From the NCBI RefSeq assembly GCF_000426285.1, contig NZ_AUFB01000001.1, positions 434,001 through 498,000 of the forward strand: a stretch of DNA of 64,000 nucleotides, given 5' to 3'. Positions 1 to 7,566 of the stretch are shown one piece after another. The first letter of the stretch is position 1, and each line of letters opens with the position of its first letter. This DNA is from Rhizobium leucaenae USDA 9039. Lineage in GTDB: Bacteria; Pseudomonadota; Alphaproteobacteria; Rhizobiales; Rhizobiaceae. Under the pieces are notes generated by a model that did no database searches, had not been told where the DNA came from, and was given only the letters and a program-made list of their open reading frames with translations. The translations under genes and the position numbers were made by a program.

Positions 1-98
1 CAGGGCAGGCGCAGGTGACCATGCTGGACGCCATCTCGATCGAAATCGACGGTCGGCGTTATGGGTGATGGGCGTGTGATCATCGTCATGCTGTTCAT
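1..98 (-). CDS. eutE: N-acetyl-diaminobutyrate deacetylase EutE/DoeB, N-terminal fragment
   Basis: Only the first 32 codons lie in the window; the gene continues off the left edge. The reading frame starts at an ATG nine bases after the eutD stop and contains the stretch TPTVDFDRDGVQHGHLRLP, which I recognise as the N-terminus of the DoeB/EutE family (zinc-dependent deacylases of the succinylglutamate desuccinylase type). The family removes acetate from N-acetyl-L-2,4-diaminobutyrate released by EutD. The position directly behind eutD in the same direction agrees with the eutBCDE order. A second ATG three codons in could also be the start. Confidence rests on the short N-terminal match plus context. 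Confidence 0.7.
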   Translation of the reverse strand, partial: MNSMTMITRPSPITPTVDFDRDGVQHGHLRLP

Positions 99-107
99 TT
101 CGGCGGA

Positions 108-1286
108 TCACTTCACGACGAGTTTACGGGGTACGTTGGACAGGCACTCGACGCCGGCCTCGGTAATCACGATGCTTTCCGTGATCTCCATGCCCATGTC
201 TTCTAGCCACAGGCCCGTCATGAAATGGAAGGTCATGCCGGGCTGCAGCTCCGTGCGATCGCCAGGGCGCAGGCTCATGGTGCGCTCGCCCCAATCCGGC
301 GGATATGACAGGCCGATCGGGTAGCCGGTCCGGTTGTCCTTGACGATCCCGTATTTCTTCAACACCGCGAAGAAGGCGTTGGCGATGTCCTCGCAGGCAT
401 TACCGGGCTTCGCGGCCGCAAGGCCCGCATCCATGCCTTCGAGTGTCGCCTTCTCAGCCTCCAGGAAGGCTTGGGTCGGCTTGCCGAGAAAGACGGTTCG
501 CGACAGCGGGCAATGATAGCGGCGATAGCAGCCCGCTATCTCGAAGAAGGTGCCCTCGCCGCTCTTCATCGGCTTGTCGTCCCAGGTCAGATGCGGCGCA
601 GAGGCATCGGCACCCGATGGCAGGAGCGGCACGATCGCGGCGTAATCGCCACCGAAGCCATCGACGCCACGAATGCCGGCGTCATAAATCTCTGCAACGA
701 GATCGGATTTGCGAATGCCCGGCTCAACCTTTTCGACGATCCGCTTGTGCATGGCTTCGACGATGCGGCCGGCCTTGCGCATATAATCGAGTTCGGTCGA
801 ACTTTTGACGGCGCGCTGCCAGTTCACCAGCCCCTGCGCATCCTTGAAGCGTGCGTTCGGCAAATGCTTGACCAAAGAGGCATAGGCCGCGGCGGTGAAC
901 CAGTAATTGTCCATTTCGACGGCGATAGAGGCATTCGCCCAGCCGCGCTCCTCGATGATCTTGGACAACAGATCCATCGGATGGCGCTCGGTCGACTGCA
1001 CATAGTGGTCGGGATAGCCGATGATGTTGTCGTGGCTGAGATAGGCGGTGCGCTTCGCACCGTTGGCATCCTGGCCGCGTCCGTACCAGATCGGCTCACC
1101 GGAACCCGGCACCAGCACGCATTGATGCACATAGAAGGACCAGCCGTCATAGCCTGTCAGCCAATGCATGTTCGACGGATCGGTCACGATGACGAGATCG
1201 ACGCCGGCCTTCTCCATGGCGCGCCGCGTCTTGGCGAGCCGATCGGCATATTCGGAGCGGGTGAAGTTGAGGGTTGGTTCGCTCAC
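108..1286 (-). CDS. eutD: Ectoine hydrolase EutD/DoeA
   Basis: A 392-residue M24-fold (creatinase/prolidase-like) protein that opens the ectoine or hydroxyectoine ring to N-acetyl-diaminobutyrate, the first step of ectoine catabolism. Residues about 1-140 form the creatinase-type N-domain and 155-385 the pita-bread domain. At the place of the usual metal-binding Asp pair it has FFEIAG and CPLSRT instead. The frame stays open for another 176 codons upstream, but I start at a GTG preceded by AGGAG because the family begins there and eutC ends on the same bases (GTGA overlap). Length is close to the usual 390-400 residues. Regulators enuR/asnC and eutA are not in the window. Confidence 0.9.
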   Translation of the reverse strand: MSEPTLNFTRSEYADRLAKTRRAMEKAGVDLVIVTDPSNMHWLTGYDGWSFYVHQCVLVPGSGEPIWYGRGQDANGAKRTAYLSHDNIIGYPDHYVQSTERHPMDLLSKIIEERGWANASIAVEMDNYWFTAAAYASLVKHLPNARFKDAQGLVNWQRAVKSSTELDYMRKAGRIVEAMHKRIVEKVEPGIRKSDLVAEIYDAGIRGVDGFGGDYAAIVPLLPSGADASAPHLTWDDKPMKSGEGTFFEIAGCYRRYHCPLSRTVFLGKPTQAFLEAEKATLEGMDAGLAAAKPGNACEDIANAFFAVLKKYGIVKDNRTGYPIGLSYPPDWGERTMSLRPGDRTELQPGMTFHFMTGLWLEDMGMEITESIVITEAGVECLSNVPRKLVVK

Positions 1287-2302
1287 GCTGGGTCTCCTGA
1301 TGCTTTGGTCGTTTCGATTGCTTGGCCCGCGCCGGCCGCGATGGCCCGACGATGAGCAAGTGTGGCAATGGCCGTGTCCTGCACGCCGGTGCCGGTCAGA
1401 TCGCAAAGGGTGATCGCTTGGTTCGACTGGCGGCCGGCCACTTGACCGCAGATGATGGCGCCCAGTTCGGGGAAGGCTACATCTTCCCTCACAAGTCCCG
1501 CAGCGATGGCATAATGCAGTTCGCCAAGCCGGCGGGTCTGCTTGAGGCTGTCGGCGACATAGGGGGCGGCACGCAGGATTGCCGCCGGATCGACCTCGTT
1601 CTTGTGCTCGGCATCCGACCCCATGGCGGTGACATGCTGGCCCGGCTCCAGCCAGGAAGCGTCGAGGATCGGCCTGTCCGAAGGCGTGGTGGTGACGATG
1701 ATGTCGGCGCCGCGGCAGGCCCGTTCGGCGTCGGCCTCGGCCGAAACCGGAAAACCGAGTTCGGCGGTAAGCTCGGCGGCAACTTGTTTGGCCTTGTCTG
1801 CATCGCGCGCCCAAATACGGGCAGCCTCGATTGGCCGGACCAAAGTCAATGCGCGGAGCTGCAACCGCGCCTGCATACCGGCCCCGAGGATTGCCGCGAT
1901 CCGGGCATCCGGGCGGGCCAGATTTCTTGCAGCAACCGCGCCGGCGGCCGCAGTGCGCACATCCGTCAAATAGCCGTTGTCCAGCAGAAGCGCCTCGACC
2001 AGTCCGGTGTGCGCCGACAGCAGCATCATTAACCCGTTGGTGCTGGGCAGGCCGAGCGATGGATTGTTGAAAAAGCCGGGGCTTACCTTGATCGCAAAGC
2101 TGTCGAGATCGGGCACATAAGCCGTCTTGACGTCGACTTCCCCACGGTGGACAGGGATATCCAGCCGCATGATCGGCGGCATCTCCACGGCCTTGGTCGC
2201 CAAGGCCGCGAAGGCTTGCTCAACGCAATCCACCGCGTCGGCATCAAGCTGCACGATTCTGCGCAAATCGGTTTCCGTGAGCACAAGCACGCGCGCCATC
2301 AC
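1283..2302 (-). CDS. eutC: Ornithine cyclodeaminase-like protein EutC
   Basis: A 339-residue NAD(P)-dependent protein of the ornithine cyclodeaminase/mu-crystallin family. The dinucleotide-binding loop AAILGAGMQARLQ lies near residue 140 and the substrate-domain segment PSTNGLMMLL near residue 88. In hydroxyectoine users EutA, EutB and EutC are proposed to convert hydroxy-diaminobutyrate to diaminobutyrate. The gene sits between eutB and eutD with overlapping stops and starts on both sides. The first two codons are GTG ATG: the GTG overlaps the eutB stop by four bases and the ATG by one, so the exact start is open. Family assignment is firm; the precise reaction rests on the eut context. Confidence 0.85.
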   Translation of the reverse strand: MMARVLVLTETDLRRIVQLDADAVDCVEQAFAALATKAVEMPPIMRLDIPVHRGEVDVKTAYVPDLDSFAIKVSPGFFNNPSLGLPSTNGLMMLLSAHTGLVEALLLDNGYLTDVRTAAAGAVAARNLARPDARIAAILGAGMQARLQLRALTLVRPIEAARIWARDADKAKQVAAELTAELGFPVSAEADAERACRGADIIVTTTPSDRPILDASWLEPGQHVTAMGSDAEHKNEVDPAAILRAAPYVADSLKQTRRLGELHYAIAAGLVREDVAFPELGAIICGQVAGRQSNQAITLCDLTGTGVQDTAIATLAHRRAIAAGAGQAIETTKASGDPA

Positions 2303-3282
2303 GCCACTCCCGTTTTGATGCTGCTGAGGATTTGGCGATAGAGGGCTGGATCGATGTTGCCGCCGGAGACGACAATCGCCGTCGGGCCATCCGGTCTGAT
2401 CTTGCCGGCAAGCAGCGCCGCGATGCCGACCGCACCCGCACCTTCGACGATCTCGCCTTCGACCACCGCGGCATGGCGGATGCCTGCGGCTATCTCGTCC
2501 TCGCTGAGCAGGATCACGTCATCGAGAAGGTCCCGGCACATCGCAAAGGTCAGGCGATTGTCGAGTCCGATGCCGCCGCCCAGCGAATCCGCCAGGGTTT
2601 CGACTTCCTGGACTTCGAGCGGCGCACCAGCGGCAAGGCTTGCCGCCATCGCCGCTCCCCGCTCCATCGATATGCCGACAACCTTGGCCTGCGGCTGTCT
2701 TTCCTTGATCGCCGCAGCAACGCCCGACGCAAGCCCACCGCCCGACAGGGGCACCAGCACAAGAGCCACGTCCGGCAAGTCCTCCGCAATCTCGAGACCA
2801 ATGGTTCCCTGACCAGCGATCACGCCGGCGTCATCGAAGGGCGGCACGAAGCTCATGCCCTCTTCGCTCACCAGGCGCTCGACCTCGCGCATGGCATCAT
2901 CCTGTGAATGGCCGACGATGCGAACTTCAGCCCCCAGGCTGCGGATCGCCTCGACTTTGTTGGCGGGAACGAGCGCCGACAGGCAAATGGTCGCCCGCGT
3001 GCCCAATGTGCCGGCGGCATGTGCGACTGCTCTGCCGTGATTGCCTGTCGAGGCCGTTGCCAGCCCGCGCGAACGCGCGTCTTCGGTTAGGCAGAGGCTC
3101 GCATTGGTAGCTCCGCGCAGCTTGAAGCTGCCGGTCTCCTGGTGGTTTTCGAGCTTAAGGAATACGGGCGCACCGGGTTGGCGGGAGAGCGCCTGCGAGC
3201 GCATCAAGGGCGTGCGGACAACGTGTCCGGCAATACGCCGCCGTGCCTCTTCGATATCGGGCAACGTCACCATCGCGGTCAT
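2299..3282 (-). CDS. eutB: PLP-dependent threonine dehydratase-like EutB
   Basis: A 327-residue fold-type II PLP enzyme. The Schiff-base lysine lies in GSFKLRGA near residue 54 and the phosphate loop in PLSGGGLASG near residue 180, as in threonine/serine dehydratases. In ectoine clusters this is EutB, proposed to eliminate the hydroxyl-bearing carbon of hydroxy-diaminobutyrate. It is the first gene of the visible operon; the usual eutA is not upstream, because minE follows after about 270 bases. Without context it would be annotated as a threonine ammonia-lyase; the tight coupling to eutC and eutD makes EutB far more likely. Confidence 0.85.
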   Translation of the reverse strand: MTAMVTLPDIEEARRRIAGHVVRTPLMRSQALSRQPGAPVFLKLENHQETGSFKLRGATNASLCLTEDARSRGLATASTGNHGRAVAHAAGTLGTRATICLSALVPANKVEAIRSLGAEVRIVGHSQDDAMREVERLVSEEGMSFVPPFDDAGVIAGQGTIGLEIAEDLPDVALVLVPLSGGGLASGVAAAIKERQPQAKVVGISMERGAAMAASLAAGAPLEVQEVETLADSLGGGIGLDNRLTFAMCRDLLDDVILLSEDEIAAGIRHAAVVEGEIVEGAGAVGIAALLAGKIRPDGPTAIVVSGGNIDPALYRQILSSIKTGVA

Positions 3283-3551
3283 CGCGCGGTCCGTCGCTCT
3301 GGAAATGCCGTGACAAATCTCAGCACGATTTCAAATCTCTTTCGCAACCGATGTTCATGACATCAGCGTGAAAGAGACAATAGATCATGTCAATCTTATT
3401 ATTGTTTCAGTACAATATTCAGCGCCATATGGTAGCGAGCTTGCGGCGCTGCAGCGAAAACTCGCTCGATGCGGAAACGCGGATATTATTATTTATCCGC
3501 GTTCCAGGCCATCAAAGCCGAATGTCAGGTAGATCTGTCGAAGCAATCCTG
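3283..3551. other. Intergenic region between minE and eutB
   Basis: This 269-base gap must hold the eutB promoter and the end of the min transcript. It is unusually AT-rich near 3370-3420. Apart from the palindrome at 3476-3503 I see no gene or recognisable promoter in it. Confidence 0.5.
3476..3503. terminator. Perfect 10-bp inverted repeat downstream of minE
   Basis: AACGCGGATA and TATCCGCGTT flank an eight-base AT loop, a perfect hairpin about 50 bases after the minE stop and 194 bases before eutB. Read on the minus strand the stem is followed by only three T, so it is a weak intrinsic terminator at best. It could equally be an operator for the eut operon, where EnuR (GntR/MocR type) acts in related bacteria. 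Confidence 0.45.
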
Positions 3552-3812
3552 TCACGCGGCTTGGACGACTGCGTGCAGGGGGATTTCGACGTCGATTTCC
3601 AGCGTCGAGACGTGTTCGTTGCAGTCCATCTTGACTTGCACCTTATCGCCGTCGAGCTGTACATGCTTTGCGATCACACCGAGGATTTCCTCCCGCAGCA
3701 GCGATACCAAGTCAGACCCCGCCGATGACCGTTCGTGGGCAAGCAGCACCTGCAGGCGCTCTCGGGCCGCCGGTGCGGTTCTTTGTTTGCCGAAAAGACG
3801 AAAAATGTTCAT
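3552..3812 (-). CDS. minE: Cell division topological specificity factor MinE
   Basis: An 86-residue MinE. The N-terminal amphipathic membrane helix MNIFRLFG is followed by the MinD-activating segment ([13 protein letters not shown]) and the dimeric topological domain. MinE stimulates the MinD ATPase and drives the pole-to-pole oscillation that confines FtsZ to midcell. It overlaps minD by ATGA, so it is translationally coupled. In several Rhizobiaceae minCDE lie on a secondary replicon, which bears on what this molecule is. Confidence 0.97.
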   Translation of the reverse strand: MNIFRLFGKQRTAPAARERLQVLLAHERSSAGSDLVSLLREEILGVIAKHVQLDGDKVQVKMDCNEHVSTLEIDVEIPLHAVVQAA

Positions 3813-4624
3813 GCCGCCCTCCGTCCGAATATCTTACCGAAAAAGTTCCGCTTTTCGCCGGGAATCGTGATCGGCAGAACTTCGCCGGTGAGCCGGCGAG
3901 CGGCATCGAAATAAGCCATCGCAGGCGCGCTGCGGCTATCAGCCAATGTGACCGGGGCGCCTATGTTGGAGGCCCGGAGAACATCCGTGCTTTCCGGAAT
4001 GATGCCGAGGAGCGGAATGGAGAGGATCTCCAGAACGTCGTCGACCTTGAGCATATCGCCGCGCTCGGCGCGGGTGGCATCGTAGCGGGTCAAGAGCAGG
4101 TGCTTCTCGATCCGCTCGCCGCGCTCGGCCTTGGCCGTCTTGGCGTCCAGCAGGCCGATGATGCGGTCCGAGTCGCGCACCGACGAGACTTCGGGATTGG
4201 TGACGACTACCGCCGTATCCGCATGACGCATGGCGAGCGTAGCGCCGCGTTCGATCCCTGCGGGACTGTCGCAGATGATCCAATCGAAGTGTTGCTTCAA
4301 TTCGTTGATGACCCGCTCGACACCTTCCGCGGTCAAGTTGTCCTTGTCGCGTGTTTGCGAAGCCGGCAGCAAGAACAGCGTATCCAGCCTCTTGTCGCGG
4401 ATCAGCGCCTGCGGGAGCTTGGCATCACCGTGTATGACGTTGATCAGATCATAAACGACCCTTCGCTCCGCCCCCATGACAAGGTCAAGATTCCGCAGCC
4501 CGACGTCGAAATCGACGACCACGACTTTATCATTTCTTTGCGCCAGAGCCGCTCCAAGCGCGGCGGTCGAGGTCGTCTTGCCAACCCCGCCCTTGCCTGA
4601 CGTGACTACGATGACTTTCCCCAT
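3809..4624 (-). CDS. minD: Septum site-determining ATPase MinD
   Basis: A 271-residue deviant-Walker ATPase. The P-loop GKGGVGKTT with the signature lysine is at residues 10-18, [17 protein letters not shown] follows at about 35-51, and the C-terminus ends in the membrane-targeting helix [10 protein letters not shown]. It recruits MinC to the membrane and is released by MinE. I start at the ATG preceded by AGGAG that opens with [13 protein letters not shown]; a longer frame adds 20 unrelated residues. It lies 31 bases after minC and overlaps minE. Confidence 0.97.
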   Translation of the reverse strand: MGKVIVVTSGKGGVGKTTSTAALGAALAQRNDKVVVVDFDVGLRNLDLVMGAERRVVYDLINVIHGDAKLPQALIRDKRLDTLFLLPASQTRDKDNLTAEGVERVINELKQHFDWIICDSPAGIERGATLAMRHADTAVVVTNPEVSSVRDSDRIIGLLDAKTAKAERGERIEKHLLLTRYDATRAERGDMLKVDDVLEILSIPLLGIIPESTDVLRASNIGAPVTLADSRSAPAMAYFDAARRLTGEVLPITIPGEKRNFFGKIFGRRAA

Positions 4625-4655
4625 CTTGCTCTCCTCTGTCGTGGCCGCTGCCGGC

Positions 4656-5393
4656 TCAGATAAGTTTCTCTGCCATGATCGCATCGCCTTCGAGCCAGAG
4701 CTGAACAGCCTGTCCGCGAAGGTTGGGGGCCATGTCTTCCGCCATTTTGTAGATACCGTCGATCGCTACCAGTTCGGCCTCAAGCTTTCGGCAGAAGATG
4801 CGCGCCGACACGTTGCCAATCGATCCTGCCATGGCTCTTCCGCGCAAACTGCCGTAGATATGCACCGACCCTCCGGCGATAATCTCTGCACCCGAAGCGA
4901 CCGATCCGATAACGGTGACATCGCCTTCGGGGAAGATCACCGATTGACCCGAGCGTACGGGCTCCCTGATGACGATGGATTGCGTTGCCGGCCTGACCTC
5001 GGGAGCCGCCGGCCTGCTGCGTACTTCGACGACCGGCTCCTGCACCGGAACCTCGTTTACCGGAACCTCGATATCGGAAACCGGACGACCGCCTTTGAGC
5101 GCGGGAGGCATGCCTGGCCCCAGGATTGAAGGGCGCGCGCCCTCGATACCCATGATGCTCACATTGCGCTGGCCAAGTTCCCCGAGCAGTTCCTTCAACT
5201 GCGACCGGTCAATCGGCAGATCCGTGAGGTCCAGCACGACCGGCCGACCCAAAAAGAAGCCCGCCGAACGGGCGGCGAGATCATCCAGCCTGATCAACCA
5301 ATCATCGATGGGAAGATCCGGACAAAGCATGACCGCCAGGAAGGAACGGCCTTTGATGCGGATCGAGCGAGCGTCTGTTAGCACTTTGGTCAT
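4656..5393 (-). CDS. minC: Septum formation inhibitor MinC
   Basis: A 245-residue FtsZ antagonist. The N-terminal inhibitory domain covers about 1-105. A Pro/Val/Glu-rich linker follows, then the C-terminal beta-helix (about 145-240: FPEGDVTVIGSVASGAEI, HIYGSLRGRAMAG) that dimerises and binds MinD. First gene of minCDE. Its upstream region carries a full CtrA-type box 42 bases before the start codon. Confidence 0.95.
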   Translation of the reverse strand: MTKVLTDARSIRIKGRSFLAVMLCPDLPIDDWLIRLDDLAARSAGFFLGRPVVLDLTDLPIDRSQLKELLGELGQRNVSIMGIEGARPSILGPGMPPALKGGRPVSDIEVPVNEVPVQEPVVEVRSRPAAPEVRPATQSIVIREPVRSGQSVIFPEGDVTVIGSVASGAEIIAGGSVHIYGSLRGRAMAGSIGNVSARIFCRKLEAELVAIDGIYKMAEDMAPNLRGQAVQLWLEGDAIMAEKLI

Positions 5394-5434
5394 CTATGTA
5401 AATATTTCGTTGACCAAATCTATCGCCGTCATGG

Positions 5435-5449
5435 TTAACAAAAAGTTAA
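5435..5449. promoter_or_regulatory. CtrA-type box upstream of minC
   Basis: Two TTAA tetrads separated by exactly seven bases (TTAACAAAAAGTTAA), matching the full CtrA recognition sequence TTAA-N7-TTAA of Alphaproteobacteria. Each half is itself extended to GTTAAC, so the site is both a direct and an inverted repeat. It lies 42 bases upstream of the minC ATG, a suitable place for direct cell-cycle control of the Min operon by CtrA; I recall min genes being reported as CtrA targets in Sinorhizobium meliloti. Confidence 0.7.
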
Positions 5450-5613
5450 CGCGGCCGCGACGGCACCCTCTATTCCATTGATCTGCTGCCCTTTTTTGGA
5501 AACGAAATCGAGCTAACCCTATCCCGAGCTTTAAAGGCATCGGGATTCGGCACGCACCAGGCGAGAAGCTCGATAATGGTCCTCAAATCTCGATTGCCGA
5601 GTCGGATTTTCGA

Positions 5614-6318
5614 TCACTGAGTCGATAGCGAAGCCGGCTTTCCGAACAGGAAACCCTGCATGTGAGTCGCGCCTGAGTCGCGCGCGGCATCCAGGTGCTC
5701 TTTCTTTTCGATACCTTCGGCAACGATGATCGGCGCGACGCAGGAGGCAAATCCGACAAGATAATGCAGGCTGCTCTGTCCCTTTTGGGAGGTCCGCACA
5801 TTCCGCACCAGCGAAGCATCGATCTTGATGATGTCGGCCGGGACCGTCAGCAGTCGTGCAGGTGTGGCCATACCCGCTCCGAAGTTATCGATTGCCACCC
5901 GGCAGCCAAGTGTACGAACGGCCGCCAGCCTGCTGACGCCCTCACCCACCAGCGGGTAGGTCTCCGTAATTTCAAGGACAAGACGTTGGGCAAGTTCCGG
6001 ATTGCGCTCGATCTGCCGGAAAATCTGCTTCCAATGATCCGGTGCCGCGAGATTTGCCGCCGAAATATTGCATCCAAGGACAAGATTGGGGTCCTTGGCC
6101 AAATGCGACAGGACGAGATCCAGCATGCGCACATCAAGATCGAAGGAAGCCATGGAGGATTCCAGATAAGGTGCAAAAGCACTTGCGCTGTGAACAACGC
6201 CGCGAGCGTCCGAAATCCGTGCAAAGCACTCCCAGTAGAGCACCTTTTCCGGAACATCAATTTGGCTGACCTTTTGTGCGGCGAAACTCAACCCGCGATC
6301 GGAAACAGCCTTGGACAT
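5614..6318 (-). CDS. Degenerate EAL-domain protein
   Basis: A 234-residue stand-alone EAL domain (c-di-GMP phosphodiesterase fold). LEITE, IKID, AEGIE and GFLFGKP are preserved, but the signature EAL position reads ECFARI and the DDFG(T/S)G loop reads IDNFGAG, so loss of catalysis and a c-di-GMP-binding or protein-partner role are likely. I start at the ATG 12 bases inside the longest frame, since GGAGG lies at proper distance from it. It is the last gene before min on this strand and lies downstream of the partner-switching operon, whose logic it may share. Confidence 0.8.
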   Translation of the reverse strand: MSKAVSDRGLSFAAQKVSQIDVPEKVLYWECFARISDARGVVHSASAFAPYLESSMASFDLDVRMLDLVLSHLAKDPNLVLGCNISAANLAAPDHWKQIFRQIERNPELAQRLVLEITETYPLVGEGVSRLAAVRTLGCRVAIDNFGAGMATPARLLTVPADIIKIDASLVRNVRTSQKGQSSLHYLVGFASCVAPIIVAEGIEKKEHLDAARDSGATHMQGFLFGKPASLSTQ

Positions 6319-6644
6319 AGTGAGAAACACCTCCAGCGATGCTATTCTCAGTCATTGTTTTCGACTGTGGGCAGGATCGCCAAGTCGCTAGTACATATGT
6401 CCTGACAACACGGAAACCTACAACCGACCGGCGCTGTCGGATCAAGTGAATTTCGTATGTTAGTAACTTATAAGTACATCGGCACGGCTAATTGTGTCAA
6501 ATCCTCAATCAATGCGAGCTTTTATGCAACCCTCCTCTTGCATCGGAGGGTGGCGCCTGTCCCTTGTCCACAAACAATCCGTCATCGAAGGCTTACACGC
6601 TTCAGCCTTCCAAGGCAGAAGAGGATGCGGCAAACATCGTGAGG
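6319..6644. other. Gap between EAL gene and partner-switching operon
   Basis: 326 bases with no gene that I can support. It contains the GC-rich hairpin at 6529-6551, just past the end of the operon, and must contain the promoter of the EAL gene; no consensus promoter stands out. Confidence 0.5.
6529..6551. terminator. GC-rich hairpin after the partner-switching operon
   Basis: ACCCTCC and GGAGGGT form a 7-bp stem around a nine-base loop, about 95 bases downstream of the last gene of the operon. There is no T-run on the minus strand, so termination by this hairpin alone is uncertain. Confidence 0.35.
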
Positions 6645-6989
6645 CTAACTGAGTCGGAGATCGAGGTCGCGATAGAGCTTCTTCAAATTCGGCAATGACT
6701 TTAACTGCCACGAAATCTGTTTGGAGCCACGCACCGTCATCTGCACGTCGTTGCGTTTGCGGGCCTCTATCGTCAGTTTCGCAAGCAGGTTTATGCCTGA
6801 CGAATTCAGAAAGTGGAGTCCTGTCAGATCAAGCGTCAGCCGCTCAGGGTTTTTCTCGAGCAAATCCATGGCCAACTGGAAAATCGGAGCATAGGCTTCC
6901 GATCCCGCCAGACGCATAGAACCATCGAAGAACACGACATGTCCTTCTGTCCAAACCCGAAATGCCTCTCCTCTGATTTCCATTGTCAA
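6645..6989 (-). CDS. STAS-type anti-sigma-factor-antagonist-like protein (slr1659-like)
   Basis: A 114-residue protein with the STAS core: [21 protein letters not shown] at about 53-73 corresponds to the beta-strand plus phosphorylatable-serine region of SpoIIAA/RsbV proteins (the SS pair). Such proteins are phosphorylated by a GHKL kinase and dephosphorylated by a PP2C phosphatase, switching partners. All the needed partners are encoded directly upstream: a kinase-like protein 3 bases away and a phosphatase after that. It most resembles the slr1659-type regulators of Cyanobacteria. Its final target (sigma factor, cyclase or other) is not evident. Confidence 0.75.
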   Translation of the reverse strand: MTMEIRGEAFRVWTEGHVVFFDGSMRLAGSEAYAPIFQLAMDLLEKNPERLTLDLTGLHFLNSSGINLLAKLTIEARKRNDVQMTVRGSKQISWQLKSLPNLKKLYRDLDLRLS

Positions 6990-6992
6990 AGC

Positions 6993-7562
6993 TCAGTCAT
7001 TCTGGATGGAAGGGATCGGTAACGAGGCATATGTCTCCAGGTGTGTCGGGCCGTTCGGCCGCTTCGAATCAAAGGTCCAAGCCAAATCAGCTTCATAATC
7101 GCTCATCAACGTCAGCAGGCCAAGGCCTGACTCAGTTCCGAAAGTCGACGCCGCATTCCTCTCGATTTGCTGAATGAGGAGGTCCGAGGGATTATCATTG
7201 GTTATCTCCGCAAGCAGGTGCTGAAAACGCGCCGCATTTTCGTTATCGATCAAATTCGAGACCCTCATGCGAAACCGTCTCCCCTCTATCGAAGCCGAAA
7301 TGCCGATTTCACCGGATACGCGAAACTTCACGGCATTTTCAATAAGTTCGTTGGCGACGTAACCGATGTCGTGGCGCACCTGATGATAGACCTGACGTAA
7401 TCTCCTGTAACGCAAAGCCGTTATTTCAGCGATAAAATCGGATGTCATCGAACAATGCGACCAGCTTAAGGCGAGCGGTCCGTCAAGCAATCGCAGGAAA
7501 GTAGAGCTGTCTCCACTGCCGTCTCTTACTAGATCTTCAAGCCCAAACACGACAGTCGCCAT
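6993..7562 (-). CDS. GHKL ATPase-like switch kinase (slr1658-like)
   Basis: A 189-residue protein with remnants of the histidine-kinase-type ATP-binding fold: an N-box-like VANELIENAVKF near residue 70 and a G-box-like GTESGLGLLTLMS near residue 142. This arrangement fits serine kinases of partner-switching modules (SpoIIAB/RsbW, SiaB, slr1658). The probable substrate is the STAS protein encoded 3 bases downstream. The phosphatase gene ends 4 bases upstream, so the three are one translational unit. Confidence 0.7.
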   Translation of the reverse strand: MATVVFGLEDLVRDGSGDSSTFLRLLDGPLALSWSHCSMTSDFIAEITALRYRRLRQVYHQVRHDIGYVANELIENAVKFRVSGEIGISASIEGRRFRMRVSNLIDNENAARFQHLLAEITNDNPSDLLIQQIERNAASTFGTESGLGLLTLMSDYEADLAWTFDSKRPNGPTHLETYASLPIPSIQND

Positions 7563-7566
7563 GCTA

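Noticed and set aside
1287..1814. N-terminal extension of the ectoine hydrolase frame by 176 codons
   Set aside because: It lies wholly inside eutC in another frame; the GTG with AGGAG at the GTGA overlap is the natural start.
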